A stretch of 64,000 bases of DNA, from positions 6,386,001-6,450,000 of the forward strand of contig OZ245788.1 in assembly GCA_965228065.1 (NCBI GenBank). The letters run 5' to 3'. This stretch comes from Sphingobium_A sp965228065 (GTDB taxonomy: Bacteria > Pseudomonadota > Alphaproteobacteria > Sphingomonadales > Sphingomonadaceae). A program made the position numbers and the translations under genes. A model generated the notes under the pieces. It worked only from the letters and a program-made list of their open reading frames with translations. It was not told the origin of the DNA and did no database searches. This document shows positions 46,946-55,713 of this stretch, one piece after another; position 1 is the stretch's first letter; each line of letters starts with the position of its first letter.

Positions 46946-48162
46946 TGCGCGGGCCGATAGGTTGGATCGCGCGCGTCGATCGCGCCCTGCCAGACGCGCA
47001 GCACATTGCCGCTCCACAATTTTTCGATCTGGTCGGGCGTGTAGCCGCGCGTCTTTAGCGCGGCGGTGACGTTGCGGGTCTCGCCGACATCCGCCCAGCC
47101 GACCACGCCGCCACCATGGTTGAAGTCGGTCGACAGCGCGACATGATCGATGCCGATGCGCTTCACCGCATAGTCGACCGCATCGACCAGATCCGACAAC
47201 TCCGCCTTAGGCTCCTTGCCGACGATGTCGTGATAGCGCCGGTCGTAATCGGCCTGGCGCTCCGGAGAGAGCGCCGTTCCGCCCTCGGCGCTCAGGCCAT
47301 ATCCGGCGCGCAGATCGACAATGGCCCTGAGCGTTGCCGCCGAGCGGGCGCGCAGATAGGCGCCGAACGCATTGATCGCGATGATGCCGCCCTTCGTCTT
47401 CAGCGCATCGAGCTGCGCGTCGGACAGGTTGCGCGTGTTGTCGACCAGACCGCGCACGTCGGAATGGCTGGCGATCACCGGCGCGCGGCTGAGCGAAAGC
47501 GACTGGTCGAACGCCGCATCGGACAGTTGCGAAACGTCGATCAGAATGCCGAGATCGTTGAGCCGTTTAACCGCGTTTCGTCCGAGCGGCGACAGGCCGC
47601 CATGTTCGGCCGGACGATCGCCCAACGGCAATGCGGGGCGCGATGAATCGGCGAACTGATTGTGCCCGGCATGGACGAAGCCGACGATCCTGACGCCGCG
47701 GGCATAAAGCCGATCGAACCCGTTCAGATCATCGCCGAGCGGCCAGGCATTGAGCAGGCTTTCGACCAACGCGAAACGGCCGCTCGCGACGATCCGGCGC
47801 ACATCGGCAGGCGACAGGGCCAGCGCGGCACGGTCGGGATTACGCTCGACGATCGCATGGACCGCCGCGTCCTTCACATCGAGTTCGGCCCGCGCCTTCG
47901 CCAGCGACGCCGCATCGCGCGTCCCCTGCGATACGAACAGCGCGACCGCCGCGCCGTTCAGCCCGCCACTCTTCGCGCGGGTCAGATCGAATTGCGACGC
48001 CGGATCGTCCAGCCCACTCCACCCCGGCGCAGTTGCCGATTTGGGCAGGTCGATATGGGGATCGAAGGTGATCGTCTGCGCCGCGAGCGGCGTGGTGGCG
48101 AGCAAGCCGGCCAGCAGCGCCAGCACGGGGCGCAAGGCCGCATTTCGATAACCGTTGCGCAT
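46942..48162 (-). CDS. Membrane dipeptidase (peptidase family M19, exported)
   Basis: This 406-residue enzyme has a signal peptide (ending PLAAQ). The renal-dipeptidase fold is recognisable by FDPHIDLP (usually D.H.D at the first metal site), RPAEHGGLSPLGR, 'LIDVSQLSD' (the D-V-S-H block), 'VIASHSDVRGLVDNTRN' (metal-binding SHS) and DHVALSTDF near the end. M19 enzymes cleave dipeptides, including those with a D-amino acid at the C-terminal side, using two zinc ions. It is the first gene of the operon with the symporter and the TonB receptor. Note the FDPHID form and the SQ for SH substitution in the third block. Confidence 0.88.
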   Translation of the reverse strand: MRNGYRNAALRPVLALLAGLLATTPLAAQTITFDPHIDLPKSATAPGWSGLDDPASQFDLTRAKSGGLNGAAVALFVSQGTRDAASLAKARAELDVKDAAVHAIVERNPDRAALALSPADVRRIVASGRFALVESLLNAWPLGDDLNGFDRLYARGVRIVGFVHAGHNQFADSSRPALPLGDRPAEHGGLSPLGRNAVKRLNDLGILIDVSQLSDAAFDQSLSLSRAPVIASHSDVRGLVDNTRNLSDAQLDALKTKGGIIAINAFGAYLRARSAATLRAIVDLRAGYGLSAEGGTALSPERQADYDRRYHDIVGKEPKAELSDLVDAVDYAVKRIGIDHVALSTDFNHGGGVVGWADVGETRNVTAALKTRGYTPDQIEKLWSGNVLRVWQGAIDARDPTYRPAQ

Positions 48163-48342
48163 CGCATTCTCCTTGAATGCGAATAATCTCTACCAATTCG
48201 ATAGTATATACAAACATTCGGTGCTTTGCTGCGGCAAAGACCAGCTTGTCGGCGTAGTTCCACAGCGGAGCATGCGGATCGGCGGCCATAAATGGGCAAA
48301 ACCCACCCGCCCGCCGCACGTTTTAGCGGATCACGACTTGCA

Positions 48343-50007
48343 CTAGTGAACCGGCAGCACCGCGCGCGTAGCGGTGTCGCGGACATCCTCGCGCCAGCGG
48401 ACCGATCCAAACGGACGCTCCAGCATGCGGCGAATGCGCAGCGGTTCGGTCCCCTCGTGGAACTCGAAGGCGCGGTTATGGATTTCGCGCTCGGACTGGG
48501 TGGGCCGGTTGCGCTGGCGCAGATAGTCCAGCCAGGTCGGGCAATGGTAACGTTCGGTCCAGAGCTCCGGATCGGAGACGTCGCGCGCGATCGACCAGCC
48601 ATAAGCGCCGTTGCGCTGGCGGCTGAGCTGCACTTCCTGCATCACGCCATAAAAGGCGCGCGCGCGATGGCGCGGCACGCGATATTCGATCTCGATCACG
48701 ATCGGCCCGCTGCGTGCGCTCAGCGACATCTCGACATCGGGATCGTCCATCATGTCGTCGCTTTCCTGGACCATGTCGCGCGCCTGCGGCAGACGCAGCC
48801 ACAGCGCGGCGGCCAGCGACACGATCGTAGCGGCGGCCGCAACGAGCAGCGCCGTATCGCCCCCGAAGGATTGCGCGAACATGCCCCAGGCCCAGCTTCC
48901 GAAGGCGACCCCGGCGGCGAGCGAGGTCTGGAACGCGGCCAGCGCCCTGCCCGCCACCCAGCGCGGTGTCATCGTCTGGATGCCGATATTGTAGATGGTG
49001 ACCGCGATCATCCAGCACGCGCCCGATACGATCAGCGCCGCTCCCGTCAGCCAGGCCACATGGCTGAGCGCCATGACCAGCATCGCGATCGCGGAGGCCA
49101 GCGTGCACAGGCGCACCGTATTCTCCGGGCCCAACCGCTTGCGCAGTCGCGCGACGCCGAACGCGCCGAACACCGCGCCCACGCCGAACGCGCCCAGCAT
49201 CAGGCCATAGGTTTCGGCGGTGCCGAGCAATTGATCGCGGACGATCAGCGGCATCAGCGCCAGCACGATCGCGCCCAGCGAGGCGGTCAGGATCGTGCGG
49301 ACGATGATCACGCGCATCGCCGGCGAATGGACGACATATCGCACGCCGGAGACGACCGCGCGATTGAGCCTTTCGGGCGGCAGCCGCGGCGGCTCCTGCA
49401 CGCGGCGCCACAGGGCGAGCACGGCGATCATCGGCAGGAAGAACAGCGCGTTGACCAGGAAGGCAGCGGTGGCGCCGCCGGCCGCGACGATCAGGCCGCC
49501 GATCGCCGGGCCGAAGCTGCGCGCGATGTTGAAACTGATGCTGGTGAGCGAGATCGCGCTCGGCATGCTCGAAGGCGGCACCTGCTCGCTCACCGAGGCT
49601 TGCCATGCCGGGCTGAACAGCGCGATGCCGCTGCCGATGACGAAGGTGAACACCAGGATCAACCAGGGGCTGAGCACGCCCAGCCATGACGAGATCGTCA
49701 GCCCAGCCGCGCCGATCAGCGAGAGGACGAGCGCGGCCAGCCCGACCAGCCGACGATCATAGGTATCGGCGACGGCGCCCGCGCTGAGCGCGAACAGCAT
49801 CATCGGCAACATGCCCGCGGTCTGCACCAGCGCGATCATGCTCGCGCCGCTGCTCATCTCGGTCATCGCCCAGGCAGCGCCGACGCCCTGGATCAGCAGC
49901 CCGAAATTGGACAACAGGCTGGCGAGCCACATCCTGCGAAACACGGGATGGCGCAACGGCTCGAACGACGAGCTCCGCTCAACCTTGCTGTCCGTCGATT
50001 CCAACAC
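48343..50007 (-). CDS. MFS transporter, EntS/MFS_3 type with C-terminal ABM-like domain
   Basis: This transporter has about 554 residues from the chosen GTG. Twelve membrane segments (about residues 20-410) carry the MFS loop signature 'GAVADTYDRRL' after the second segment. A cytoplasmic C-terminal domain (from about 440) with 'VIEIEYRVPRHRARAFYGVM' and 'LWTERYHCPTWLDYLRQR' resembles the antibiotic-biosynthesis-monooxygenase-like tail seen in MFS_3/EntS-type transporters. They export siderophores or drugs. GTG 50005-50007 is preferred because GAGGAG lies six bases before it; an ATG at 50181 lies deep in the divergent promoter. It is divergent from the D-aminoacylase-like gene. Substrate not predictable. 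Confidence 0.85.
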   Translation of the reverse strand: MLESTDSKVERSSSFEPLRHPVFRRMWLASLLSNFGLLIQGVGAAWAMTEMSSGASMIALVQTAGMLPMMLFALSAGAVADTYDRRLVGLAALVLSLIGAAGLTISSWLGVLSPWLILVFTFVIGSGIALFSPAWQASVSEQVPPSSMPSAISLTSISFNIARSFGPAIGGLIVAAGGATAAFLVNALFFLPMIAVLALWRRVQEPPRLPPERLNRAVVSGVRYVVHSPAMRVIIVRTILTASLGAIVLALMPLIVRDQLLGTAETYGLMLGAFGVGAVFGAFGVARLRKRLGPENTVRLCTLASAIAMLVMALSHVAWLTGAALIVSGACWMIAVTIYNIGIQTMTPRWVAGRALAAFQTSLAAGVAFGSWAWGMFAQSFGGDTALLVAAAATIVSLAAALWLRLPQARDMVQESDDMMDDPDVEMSLSARSGPIVIEIEYRVPRHRARAFYGVMQEVQLSRQRNGAYGWSIARDVSDPELWTERYHCPTWLDYLRQRNRPTQSEREIHNRAFEFHEGTEPLRIRRMLERPFGSVRWREDVRDTATRAVLPVH

Positions 50008-50295
50008 CGCTCTCCTCACGGCCGGCCATGCAATGCTCCGGATCGGATGACAATGCATTGCCCAGCCAGGAACGGCGCCTTCAATGCCATAGTTGGGCGG
50101 GCCGTGGGACATTCGGACAGGTCGAATTGCGACATCGCATCGTTCGCCCGCCGTCATTGGGACGCCGAGCAAATTTTCCATTCAGGATCATTCGTCCGCC
50201 GTCGGTTCCTTCTGGCCTGTTTCGAACATTCAACTAAGATGCGAGCACAGGATTTCGGCGCGGATATCGAGCCGTCACGACCCATGGGAGGGATT

Positions 50296-51924
50296 ATGAA
50301 GAAGTTGCTGCTGGCCGCGGCCGCGAGCCTGTTGATCTCCAACGCCCCCGCCGCCGAATATGACATCGTGATCCGTGGCGGACGCGTACTGGACGGCGCC
50401 GGCAATCCCTGGGTGCTCGCCGATGTCGCGATCAAGGACGGCCGCATCGCGCAGATCGGGCGGATCTCCGGCTCGGGCAAAAAGGAGATCGACGCGCGAG
50501 GCCGTTATGTCTCGCCCGGCTTCATCGACATGCAGGATCAATCGGGCCGCAATCTGTTGACCAGCGGCGCGGAGAACAAGCTGCGCCAGGGCGTGACCAG
50601 CCTGATCGCGGGCGAAGCCGGGACGCCGGTGCCCGCTGGCGAGATCGCCGGCTGGTTCGACCAGATGGACAAGGCCGGCATCCCGGTCAATTTCGGCACC
50701 TATTACGGCGCAGTCCAGGCGCGATCGAAAGTGATGGCCGACCGCGCGGGCAATCCCACCCCCGAGCAGTTGGACGTGATGCGCCAGGAAGTGGCGACCG
50801 CGATGCGCGCCGGCGTGTTCGGGATCAGCACCGCGCTGATCTACGCCCCCGCCACCTTCCAGTCGAAGAGCGACCTGATCGAGATGGCCAAGGTCGCCGG
50901 CCAGTGCGGCGGTTTTTACGTCACGCATATGCGCGACGAATCCGAAAAGCTGCTGCCCGCGATCCAGGAAGCGATCGATATCGGCGAAGGCGGCGGCACC
51001 AAGATCGAGATCTATCACCTGAAGGCCGCATACCAGCCGGGCTGGGGCAAGCTGATGCCCCAAGCGCTCGCCTCGATCGAGGCAGCCCGCGCACGGGGTG
51101 TGGACATCGCTGCGGACATGTATGTCTACACCGCCGGCGGCACCGGGCTGAACGTCACCGTGCCGAGCTGGGTATGGGCGGACGGCCGCGAAAAGGGGCT
51201 GGAGCGGCTGCGCGATCCCGCGGTCCGCACGCGCATCAAGAAGGAGCTGGCCGCCGGATCGCAGCCCGACTGGTCCAATCTCGTCCATGCGTCCGGCGGA
51301 TGGGGCAGCGTCATGCTCGCCGGGTCCTACAGCCCCGAATACAAGCAATATGAAGGTAAGCGCATGTCGGAGATCGGCAAGCTGCTGAAGAAGGATCCGG
51401 CCGACGTCGCGTGGGACATCGTCCTTGCCGCCCAGCCCAATCGCGCCAGCGCGCTCTATTTCATGATGAGCGAGAAGGATATCGAGACCGCGCTGAAGAA
51501 GCCCTGGGTCAGCATCGGCAGCGATGCTGGCGTGACCGACGAGATGACGGCGCCCAATGGCGGCGTCGGCCGCGCCCATCCCCGCTCCTATGGCGTCTTC
51601 CCCCGCGTGATCTCCGAATATGTGAAGAAGCGCAACGTGCTGACACTGGAGGATGCGGTGCGCAAGATGAGCGGCTGGCCCGCGCAGCGCATGGGTCTCA
51701 CCGACCGTGGCCTGATCCGTGAAGGCATGCGCGCCGACGTGATCGTGTTCGACCTGGACAAGCTGAAGGACGTTGCGACCTATGAGGCGCCTGTCGCCGC
51801 GGCCACCGGCATCGACGACGTGATCGTCAACGGCGTGGCGGCGATCGAGGGCGGCAGGATGACCGGCGCCCGATCCGGCCGCGTGTTGCGCCATGCGTGC
51901 AACCTGCCGGCGACGAAGGGGTGA
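50296..51924 (+). CDS. D-aminoacylase-like amidohydrolase lacking the HxH motif
   Basis: This 542-residue exported enzyme has a signal peptide (ending SNAPAA) and the N-acyl-D-amino-acid deacylase fold: 'YDIVIRGGRVLDGAG', 'RYVSPGFIDMQDQSG', 'EAGTPVP', 'GVFGISTALIYAPA', 'VTHMRDE', 'EIYHLKAA', 'SIGSDAGVTD', and 'MSGWPAQRMGL'. The first metal motif, normally H-x-H after 'PGFID', is here M-Q-D-Q-S, so both histidines are missing; other metal ligands (E/C, H of THMRDE, H of YHLKA, D of GSDAG) remain. A subgroup with this change exists in my recollection of the family. It hydrolyses N-acyl-D-amino acids or related D-peptides. GGGAGGG precedes ATG 50296. Confidence 0.85.
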   Translation: MKKLLLAAAASLLISNAPAAEYDIVIRGGRVLDGAGNPWVLADVAIKDGRIAQIGRISGSGKKEIDARGRYVSPGFIDMQDQSGRNLLTSGAENKLRQGVTSLIAGEAGTPVPAGEIAGWFDQMDKAGIPVNFGTYYGAVQARSKVMADRAGNPTPEQLDVMRQEVATAMRAGVFGISTALIYAPATFQSKSDLIEMAKVAGQCGGFYVTHMRDESEKLLPAIQEAIDIGEGGGTKIEIYHLKAAYQPGWGKLMPQALASIEAARARGVDIAADMYVYTAGGTGLNVTVPSWVWADGREKGLERLRDPAVRTRIKKELAAGSQPDWSNLVHASGGWGSVMLAGSYSPEYKQYEGKRMSEIGKLLKKDPADVAWDIVLAAQPNRASALYFMMSEKDIETALKKPWVSIGSDAGVTDEMTAPNGGVGRAHPRSYGVFPRVISEYVKKRNVLTLEDAVRKMSGWPAQRMGLTDRGLIREGMRADVIVFDLDKLKDVATYEAPVAAATGIDDVIVNGVAAIEGGRMTGARSGRVLRHACNLPATKG

Positions 51925-52081
51925 AGGCATAGCGGACGTTCGGCGGCCATAGCGTCTCGGAGGCGATGGTTTCGTCGTCTCCCATAGGTCGTTGATCGTT
52001 TCGTCGAACGCCGATCGAAAGCCGATTGAACATGTTCGGTGCGTGGTGAAGGGGCCGGCTCCTCAATTTTCAGGAGCTTTC

Positions 52082-52402
52082 ATGCGCAATATCTTCCTCA
52101 CGCTCGTCCTTGGACTTTCGATCGTCACGGGCAACGCCCATGCCAATGATGCGCCTTTGGACGCGACCATCGTCGTCAGGAATGACATGCCGGTCGTCTC
52201 CTCGGATGGCGCGCGCGTCGCAGTGGTCAACCATGTGCCTGGCAACGAGCGCGCCTACGGCCCCGACGAGATGTTCTTCACTGCCGACCGCTTTTACAAA
52301 CTGCGCCGCATCTACGCGCGCGAGGTGTCGGTCGCGGCGGGCACGGTTCGACTGAAGATGACGGCCGCGCAATTCCGGGCGCGAAACCAGAACCCCGATT
52401 GA
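52082..52402 (+). CDS. Small exported protein of unknown function
   Basis: This 106-residue protein has a signal peptide (MRNIFLTLVLGLSIVTGNAHA, cleavage after AHA) and a mature domain of about 85 residues. The stretch VVSSDGARVAVVNHV looks like a PRC-barrel-like strand pair, and the C-terminus 'FYKLRRIYAREVSVAAGTVRLKMTAAQFRAR' recurs in similar small exported proteins. No family with a known role is recognised. AGGAG eight bases upstream sets the start. It stands alone between the D-aminoacylase and MOSC genes and is followed by a hairpin over its stop codon. Confidence 0.65.
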   Translation: MRNIFLTLVLGLSIVTGNAHANDAPLDATIVVRNDMPVVSSDGARVAVVNHVPGNERAYGPDEMFFTADRFYKLRRIYAREVSVAAGTVRLKMTAAQFRARNQNPD

Positions 52403-52410
52403 TCGGGGTT
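52391..52410 (+). terminator. Hairpin overlapping the stop codon of the small exported protein
   Basis: AACCCCGA at 52391-52398 pairs perfectly with TCGGGGTT at 52403-52410 around a TTGA loop that contains the TGA stop. No T-run follows, so termination is likely weak or rho-assisted. Confidence 0.5.
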
Positions 52411-52499
52411 CGTCATGGCGGGCCTTCCTTGAGGCAAGCACGGTCATTGAGCGTCAGAAATGCCATATGGGGTTCTCGGGAGAATCGCAGGAGGCGTGC

Positions 52500-53183
52500 A
52501 TGGCACCGACGATCACGACATTGCTGACCGGCACCGTCCGCGCGCTCGGCCCCAAGGGCATCCCCAGCGGGATCGACAAACAACCGCGGGATCGGCCATT
52601 GCGCCTGACGCGCACGGGATTCGAACATGACGCGCAAGGCGACACGAAGCATCACGGCGGCCCCGACAAGGCCGTCCATCACTATCCGCACGATCATTAT
52701 GCCATGTGGCGCGATGATGTGGGCGACTTGCCGTTGCTCGACCGCCCCGGGGCGTTCGGGGAAAATCTGTCGACCTCCGGTATGGTCGAAGCCGATGTCG
52801 CCGTCGGCGACCGCTTCCGCATCGGCAGCGCGCTGGTCGAGATATCGCAGGGGCGCCAGCCCTGTTTCCGGCTCAACCTCAGATTCGGTGTCGCCGACAT
52901 GGCGCGCAGGGTGCAGCGAAGCGGACGGACCGGCTGGTATTACCGCGTCATCGAGGAAGGCGTGGTCACCGCCGGCGATCGCCTGGCACTGGTCGAACGG
53001 ATCTCGCCCGAATGGACCGTGGAGAGGCTATGGCGCATATTCTACGTCGACACGCTGGACCGCGAGAGCCTCTCCGCCATCGCCGCGCTGACTCACCTGC
53101 CGGAGCGATGGCGCACCACCGCTCTCGATCGCCTTCGCAGGAACGCGATCGAGGATTGGCGCCCCCGCCTGGACGGCGATTGA
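52500..53183 (+). CDS. MOSC domain protein (YiiM-like)
   Basis: This 227-residue protein is a molybdenum-cofactor sulfurase C-terminal (MOSC) domain protein of the YiiM type. The landmarks are 'GFEHDAQGDTKHHGGPDKAVHHYPHDHYA' with its run of histidines, 'GAFGENLSTSGM', 'GSALVEISQGRQPCFRLNLRF' with the conserved cysteine, and a C-terminal extension of about 70 residues. YiiM of E. coli reduces N-hydroxylated base analogues with molybdopterin; the role here is assumed to be similar detoxification. AGGAGG five bases upstream of the ATG fixes the start. It is monocistronic and ends before a convergent small gene. Confidence 0.9.
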   Translation: MAPTITTLLTGTVRALGPKGIPSGIDKQPRDRPLRLTRTGFEHDAQGDTKHHGGPDKAVHHYPHDHYAMWRDDVGDLPLLDRPGAFGENLSTSGMVEADVAVGDRFRIGSALVEISQGRQPCFRLNLRFGVADMARRVQRSGRTGWYYRVIEEGVVTAGDRLALVERISPEWTVERLWRIFYVDTLDRESLSAIAALTHLPERWRTTALDRLRRNAIEDWRPRLDGD

Positions 53184-53238
53184 TCGTTTGACCGCTGACC
53201 TGGAGCGACAGGTGCTCGCCCCGCGCCCTCCCGAAGCC

Positions 53239-53493
53239 TCAGGGGCTTGCGGGCTTGTCCTTCTTGAGCGCGAAATACAGGCCGCCGCCAACCACCATGG
53301 CGATCAGAATGGGCAAGGGCGTATCCAGGCCCAGGGCTTTGCTGGACTTGCCCAGCTCGGCGCCTTGTCGCGCATTCGCACCCAGTGCCGCGGAAACCGA
53401 CAGCTTGGAAGCAGGGGAAGCCGTTTGCGCCAGCGCCGAGGTCGCCAGACACACGCTCAAAACGGTTGCAGTCAATGTCCTGACGATACGCAT
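53239..53493 (-). CDS. Small exported protein with C-terminal membrane helix
   Basis: This 84-residue protein has a signal peptide (MRIVRTLTATVLSVCLATSALAQ) and a C-terminal hydrophobic segment (LPILIAMVVGGGLYFAL) ending in a charged KKDKPASP tail. The middle is Ala/Ser-rich. The layout is common in small sphingomonad proteins of unknown function. AGGAGT seven bases upstream of the ATG supports the start. It is convergent with the MOSC gene. Confidence 0.6.
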   Translation of the reverse strand: MRIVRTLTATVLSVCLATSALAQTASPASKLSVSAALGANARQGAELGKSSKALGLDTPLPILIAMVVGGGLYFALKKDKPASP

Positions 53494-53702
53494 AAATACT
53501 CCTGACGAATCACCTCTCCTTAATGCGGAAGCGTGCCGGTGACGATAGCTATCCAACGGCCAACGCGGTCCGCCCGGGTCATGAGGATCGTCGTCGTTGA
53601 CGGGAAAACCACGGCGTGGCGCGGCGGGCTTTTTCCTGCACGATCCAGCGCAACCACTGCGGCTGATGGGTTTGCGGTCATAACCATGCTAAGGCCGCCA
53701 AC

Positions 53703-54023
53703 ATGGTTCAAACGCGCAGCCTTGCAGGCATCATCGACGTCGACGGTCTCAAATATGAGTGGGAACTCCAGCGGGAGCCACAGTGGAGCGATATCGATGG
53801 CTGGAAAGGCATGACCATCGCGCTGCGGGAAAAAGATATGCAGCGCGGAGCATTGCTGGAATTCCCTACGCCGAAACGCCTGATGAAAGGATTGCCGCGA
53901 GGCCGCCTTCAGATCAACGATGCGATCGTTGCCCGCGGCATTCGAGCGGCTCTGTTGGCCGGATGGGAACCAGCATCGCGCGGCAAGCCGATGGTGTTCA
54001 TGGTCGACGCCGAAGGAAATTAG
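53703..54023 (+). CDS. Hypothetical protein, 106 aa
   Basis: I do not recognise this protein. It is soluble and compact, with a beta-rich N-terminus ('LAGIIDVDGLKYEWELQREPQW...W.GMTIALRE') and a C-terminus of 'GWEPASRGKPMVFMVDAEG'. The last stretch resembles the ends of two other unknown small proteins in this region, where a 'GW.....GKPF...' stretch also closes the protein (57167-57511), suggesting paralogous descent. The gene lies between a small exported protein and an HNH gene, both on the minus strand. Confidence 0.55.
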   Translation: MVQTRSLAGIIDVDGLKYEWELQREPQWSDIDGWKGMTIALREKDMQRGALLEFPTPKRLMKGLPRGRLQINDAIVARGIRAALLAGWEPASRGKPMVFMVDAEGN

Positions 54024-54045
54024 CGGGGCGAAAGCTCCCGTCTGA

Positions 54046-54384
54046 TCAACGCTGCTTCTTCGCCGTGGTCGCGGTGAAATCGGGGTCCTTCTTCGCCACC
54101 CAATCGACGAATTTGCGGACATTGGGGTTGGCCAGCAGGCCCTCCACATCCATTCCGTGCCGCTGCAGTTCGGAATTGGTGAAATTGGCGATCAGCGTCT
54201 GCTGGCAGATCGGGTGCATGGGCACGACATCGCGCCCGCCCCGGCTCTTGGGCACGGGATGGTGCCAGACAATGGTCTTGCCGGTCGGCCGGCCACAGAG
54301 CCAGCAGGGTACCACCGGCGCCGCAGCCTCCTCATCGCGATGCAAGCCTGCATAGGGATCATATTTCGAATTTTTGCGGGCCAT
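54046..54384 (-). CDS. HNH endonuclease-type protein
   Basis: This 112-residue protein has a zinc-ribbon HNH domain: a WLCGRP cysteine, then WHHPVPKSRGGRD with the catalytic His, then 'PMHPICQQT'. The second Cys pair is partly present only, so the zinc ribbon may be incomplete. HNH domains of this short form nick or cut DNA in phages and mobile elements, or act as stand-alone nucleases. A Lys-rich start and a C-terminal basic tail (TATTAKKQR) fit nucleic-acid binding. ATG 54382-54384 is chosen because the conserved part begins soon after it. No methylase or toxin partner is beside it. Confidence 0.7.
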   Translation of the reverse strand: MARKNSKYDPYAGLHRDEEAAAPVVPCWLCGRPTGKTIVWHHPVPKSRGGRDVVPMHPICQQTLIANFTNSELQRHGMDVEGLLANPNVRKFVDWVAKKDPDFTATTAKKQR

Positions 54385-54694
54385 GCGTCTACCTGAATTA
54401 CCTGAAATTGCGCTGCCCACCTATAGCGATGCGACCGGCATTGCCACATGCGCATCTCTTCCGGCTTTGCCGGACCACGCGCAACATCGCTCAACCCGGC
54501 ATGAACGACAGAAATTTAGCGTTTGCCGAATAGGCGGCCATGTATGAGCGGCCAGCTTCCTGGCCATGCCGATGGAGTCATTCCCTCACCATATCCAAAG
54601 CAGACATGCGATGGGGCGTGCGCTTGTTGTGACTATGGTTTCTGTTACCCTGTCGCAGGATAATCCCACGGGAATTAGGCGAGGGCATAAAACT
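54385..54694. other. 310-base stretch between two divergent small genes
   Basis: I see no convincing gene. A small hairpin (TCCGGC at 54460-54465, GCCGGA at 54469-54474) is present. The region probably holds the two divergent promoters of the HNH gene and the exported protein gene. Confidence 0.4.
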
Positions 54695-55084
54695 ATGCCG
54701 AGAACGATCCTGGCTCTTTTATTGGTCGCCTTGCCTCTTCCAGCGCCCGCCGCCGGACAATTGACCAGCGAGCAGGCCATGGAAAATTATCGCACGATGA
54801 CCATCGAGCCGCCAAATTGCCCCGATGGCGGCAATCCTGACGACATCAACGTCTGTGGTCGCCCCAGTCCGCTCAACGCGTATCGCCTGCCGCTGCCAGC
54901 CGCGCCGACGCGTGGCGAACGCGTCCGCGCCGAACCTGTCTCGACGGTGGCGGCAGCCGAAGCAGGCTCGAAATGCTCGACTGTGGGCCGGAATCAGGAA
55001 TGCGGCATCGGCCTGCCCATTTTGGGAATGGCGATGTTCCTCGCCAAATTCGTGGAGAAGAAGATTCTCAACCCGGACGACTGA
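54695..55084 (+). CDS. Exported hypothetical protein, 129 aa
   Basis: This protein has a signal peptide (MPRTILALLLVALPLPAPAAG) and a mature part with the stretch 'PPNCPDGGNPDDINVCGRPSPLNAYRLP'. This Cys-spaced 'DI.VCGR....YRLP' motif is a hallmark of small exported proteins in sphingomonads; no role is known. The C-terminus has another cysteine pair (CSTVGRNQECG) and a hydrophobic helix (LPILGMAMFLAKFV) that might anchor it. GAGGG 10 bases upstream of ATG 54695 supports the start. It is monocistronic. Confidence 0.65.
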   Translation: MPRTILALLLVALPLPAPAAGQLTSEQAMENYRTMTIEPPNCPDGGNPDDINVCGRPSPLNAYRLPLPAAPTRGERVRAEPVSTVAAAEAGSKCSTVGRNQECGIGLPILGMAMFLAKFVEKKILNPDD

Positions 55085-55245
55085 ATCCGCGAAGGTTTGG
55101 GTGGCATCATGCAAGGCCGCTGAAGTGGCGATCGAGATCGCCTGCCCCAAGATCTGGAACGATTACGCCCGGCGAAACATGTCGCCTGCCTAAGAGTGCC
55201 GTCGTTCCGGTTGTTTCGTTCGCGCCCGTCCGGCAAGCAGTGCGA

Positions 55246-55713
55246 TCAGCTTGCCAATGCGAGCGCACCCCCATCCTCATCGTCATTGGCCGGTGAAGGG
55301 CGATCGCGGCGACGGCGGCGGCGGGGCTGTTTCGTCCTGATTTTCGGACGCTTCCAGAAGCGGGCGATAAAGGCCGCCACAACGCTTTTCACGTTGATCC
55401 AACACCATGCCGCCAATCCTGCGATGCTCGCTGCGATCTCGACGACGGCGCTGATTTCCAAGCCGATCAGCCAGACGGCCAGATCGGGCGCAAACAGACC
55501 CAACAGACGGACCGGGTCAGCCTCTCCCGCGCTCAAGTGAAGGACGACCAAAACCAGGATCACGAAAGTGATCGCAACATTGGCCCGGCTGATCCGGCTC
55601 GCAATACGAGCCGGGATATCCACCATGATACGATGCAGCATGCGGCCGAACGGCGTATTTCCGGCAATCGCCAGTGCTGCCCAAACCATCAGAAATATAA
55701 TCGCCGCCGTCAT
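55246..55713 (-). CDS. Small integral membrane protein, unknown
   Basis: This 155-residue protein has three or four hydrophobic segments: residues 2-20, 50-70 and about 75-110. It ends in a strongly basic Arg-rich tail followed by an acidic 'DDEDGG' run. ATG 55711-55713 has GGGAG eight bases upstream. I do not recognise a family. The upstream in-frame extension to 55914 codes for no hydrophobic or conserved segment and is left out. Confidence 0.55.
   Translation of the reverse strand: MTAAIIFLMVWAALAIAGNTPFGRMLHRIMVDIPARIASRISRANVAITFVILVLVVLHLSAGEADPVRLLGLFAPDLAVWLIGLEISAVVEIAASIAGLAAWCWINVKSVVAAFIARFWKRPKIRTKQPRRRRRRDRPSPANDDEDGGALALAS

Noticed and set aside
45510..47006. A 1363-codon minus-strand open frame that reads through the TonB receptor gene into the region of the symporter gene
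   Set aside because: The signal peptide and ribosome binding site at 45509 mark the true receptor start; the 499-residue extension is Arg/Ala-rich out-of-frame translation of the symporter gene.
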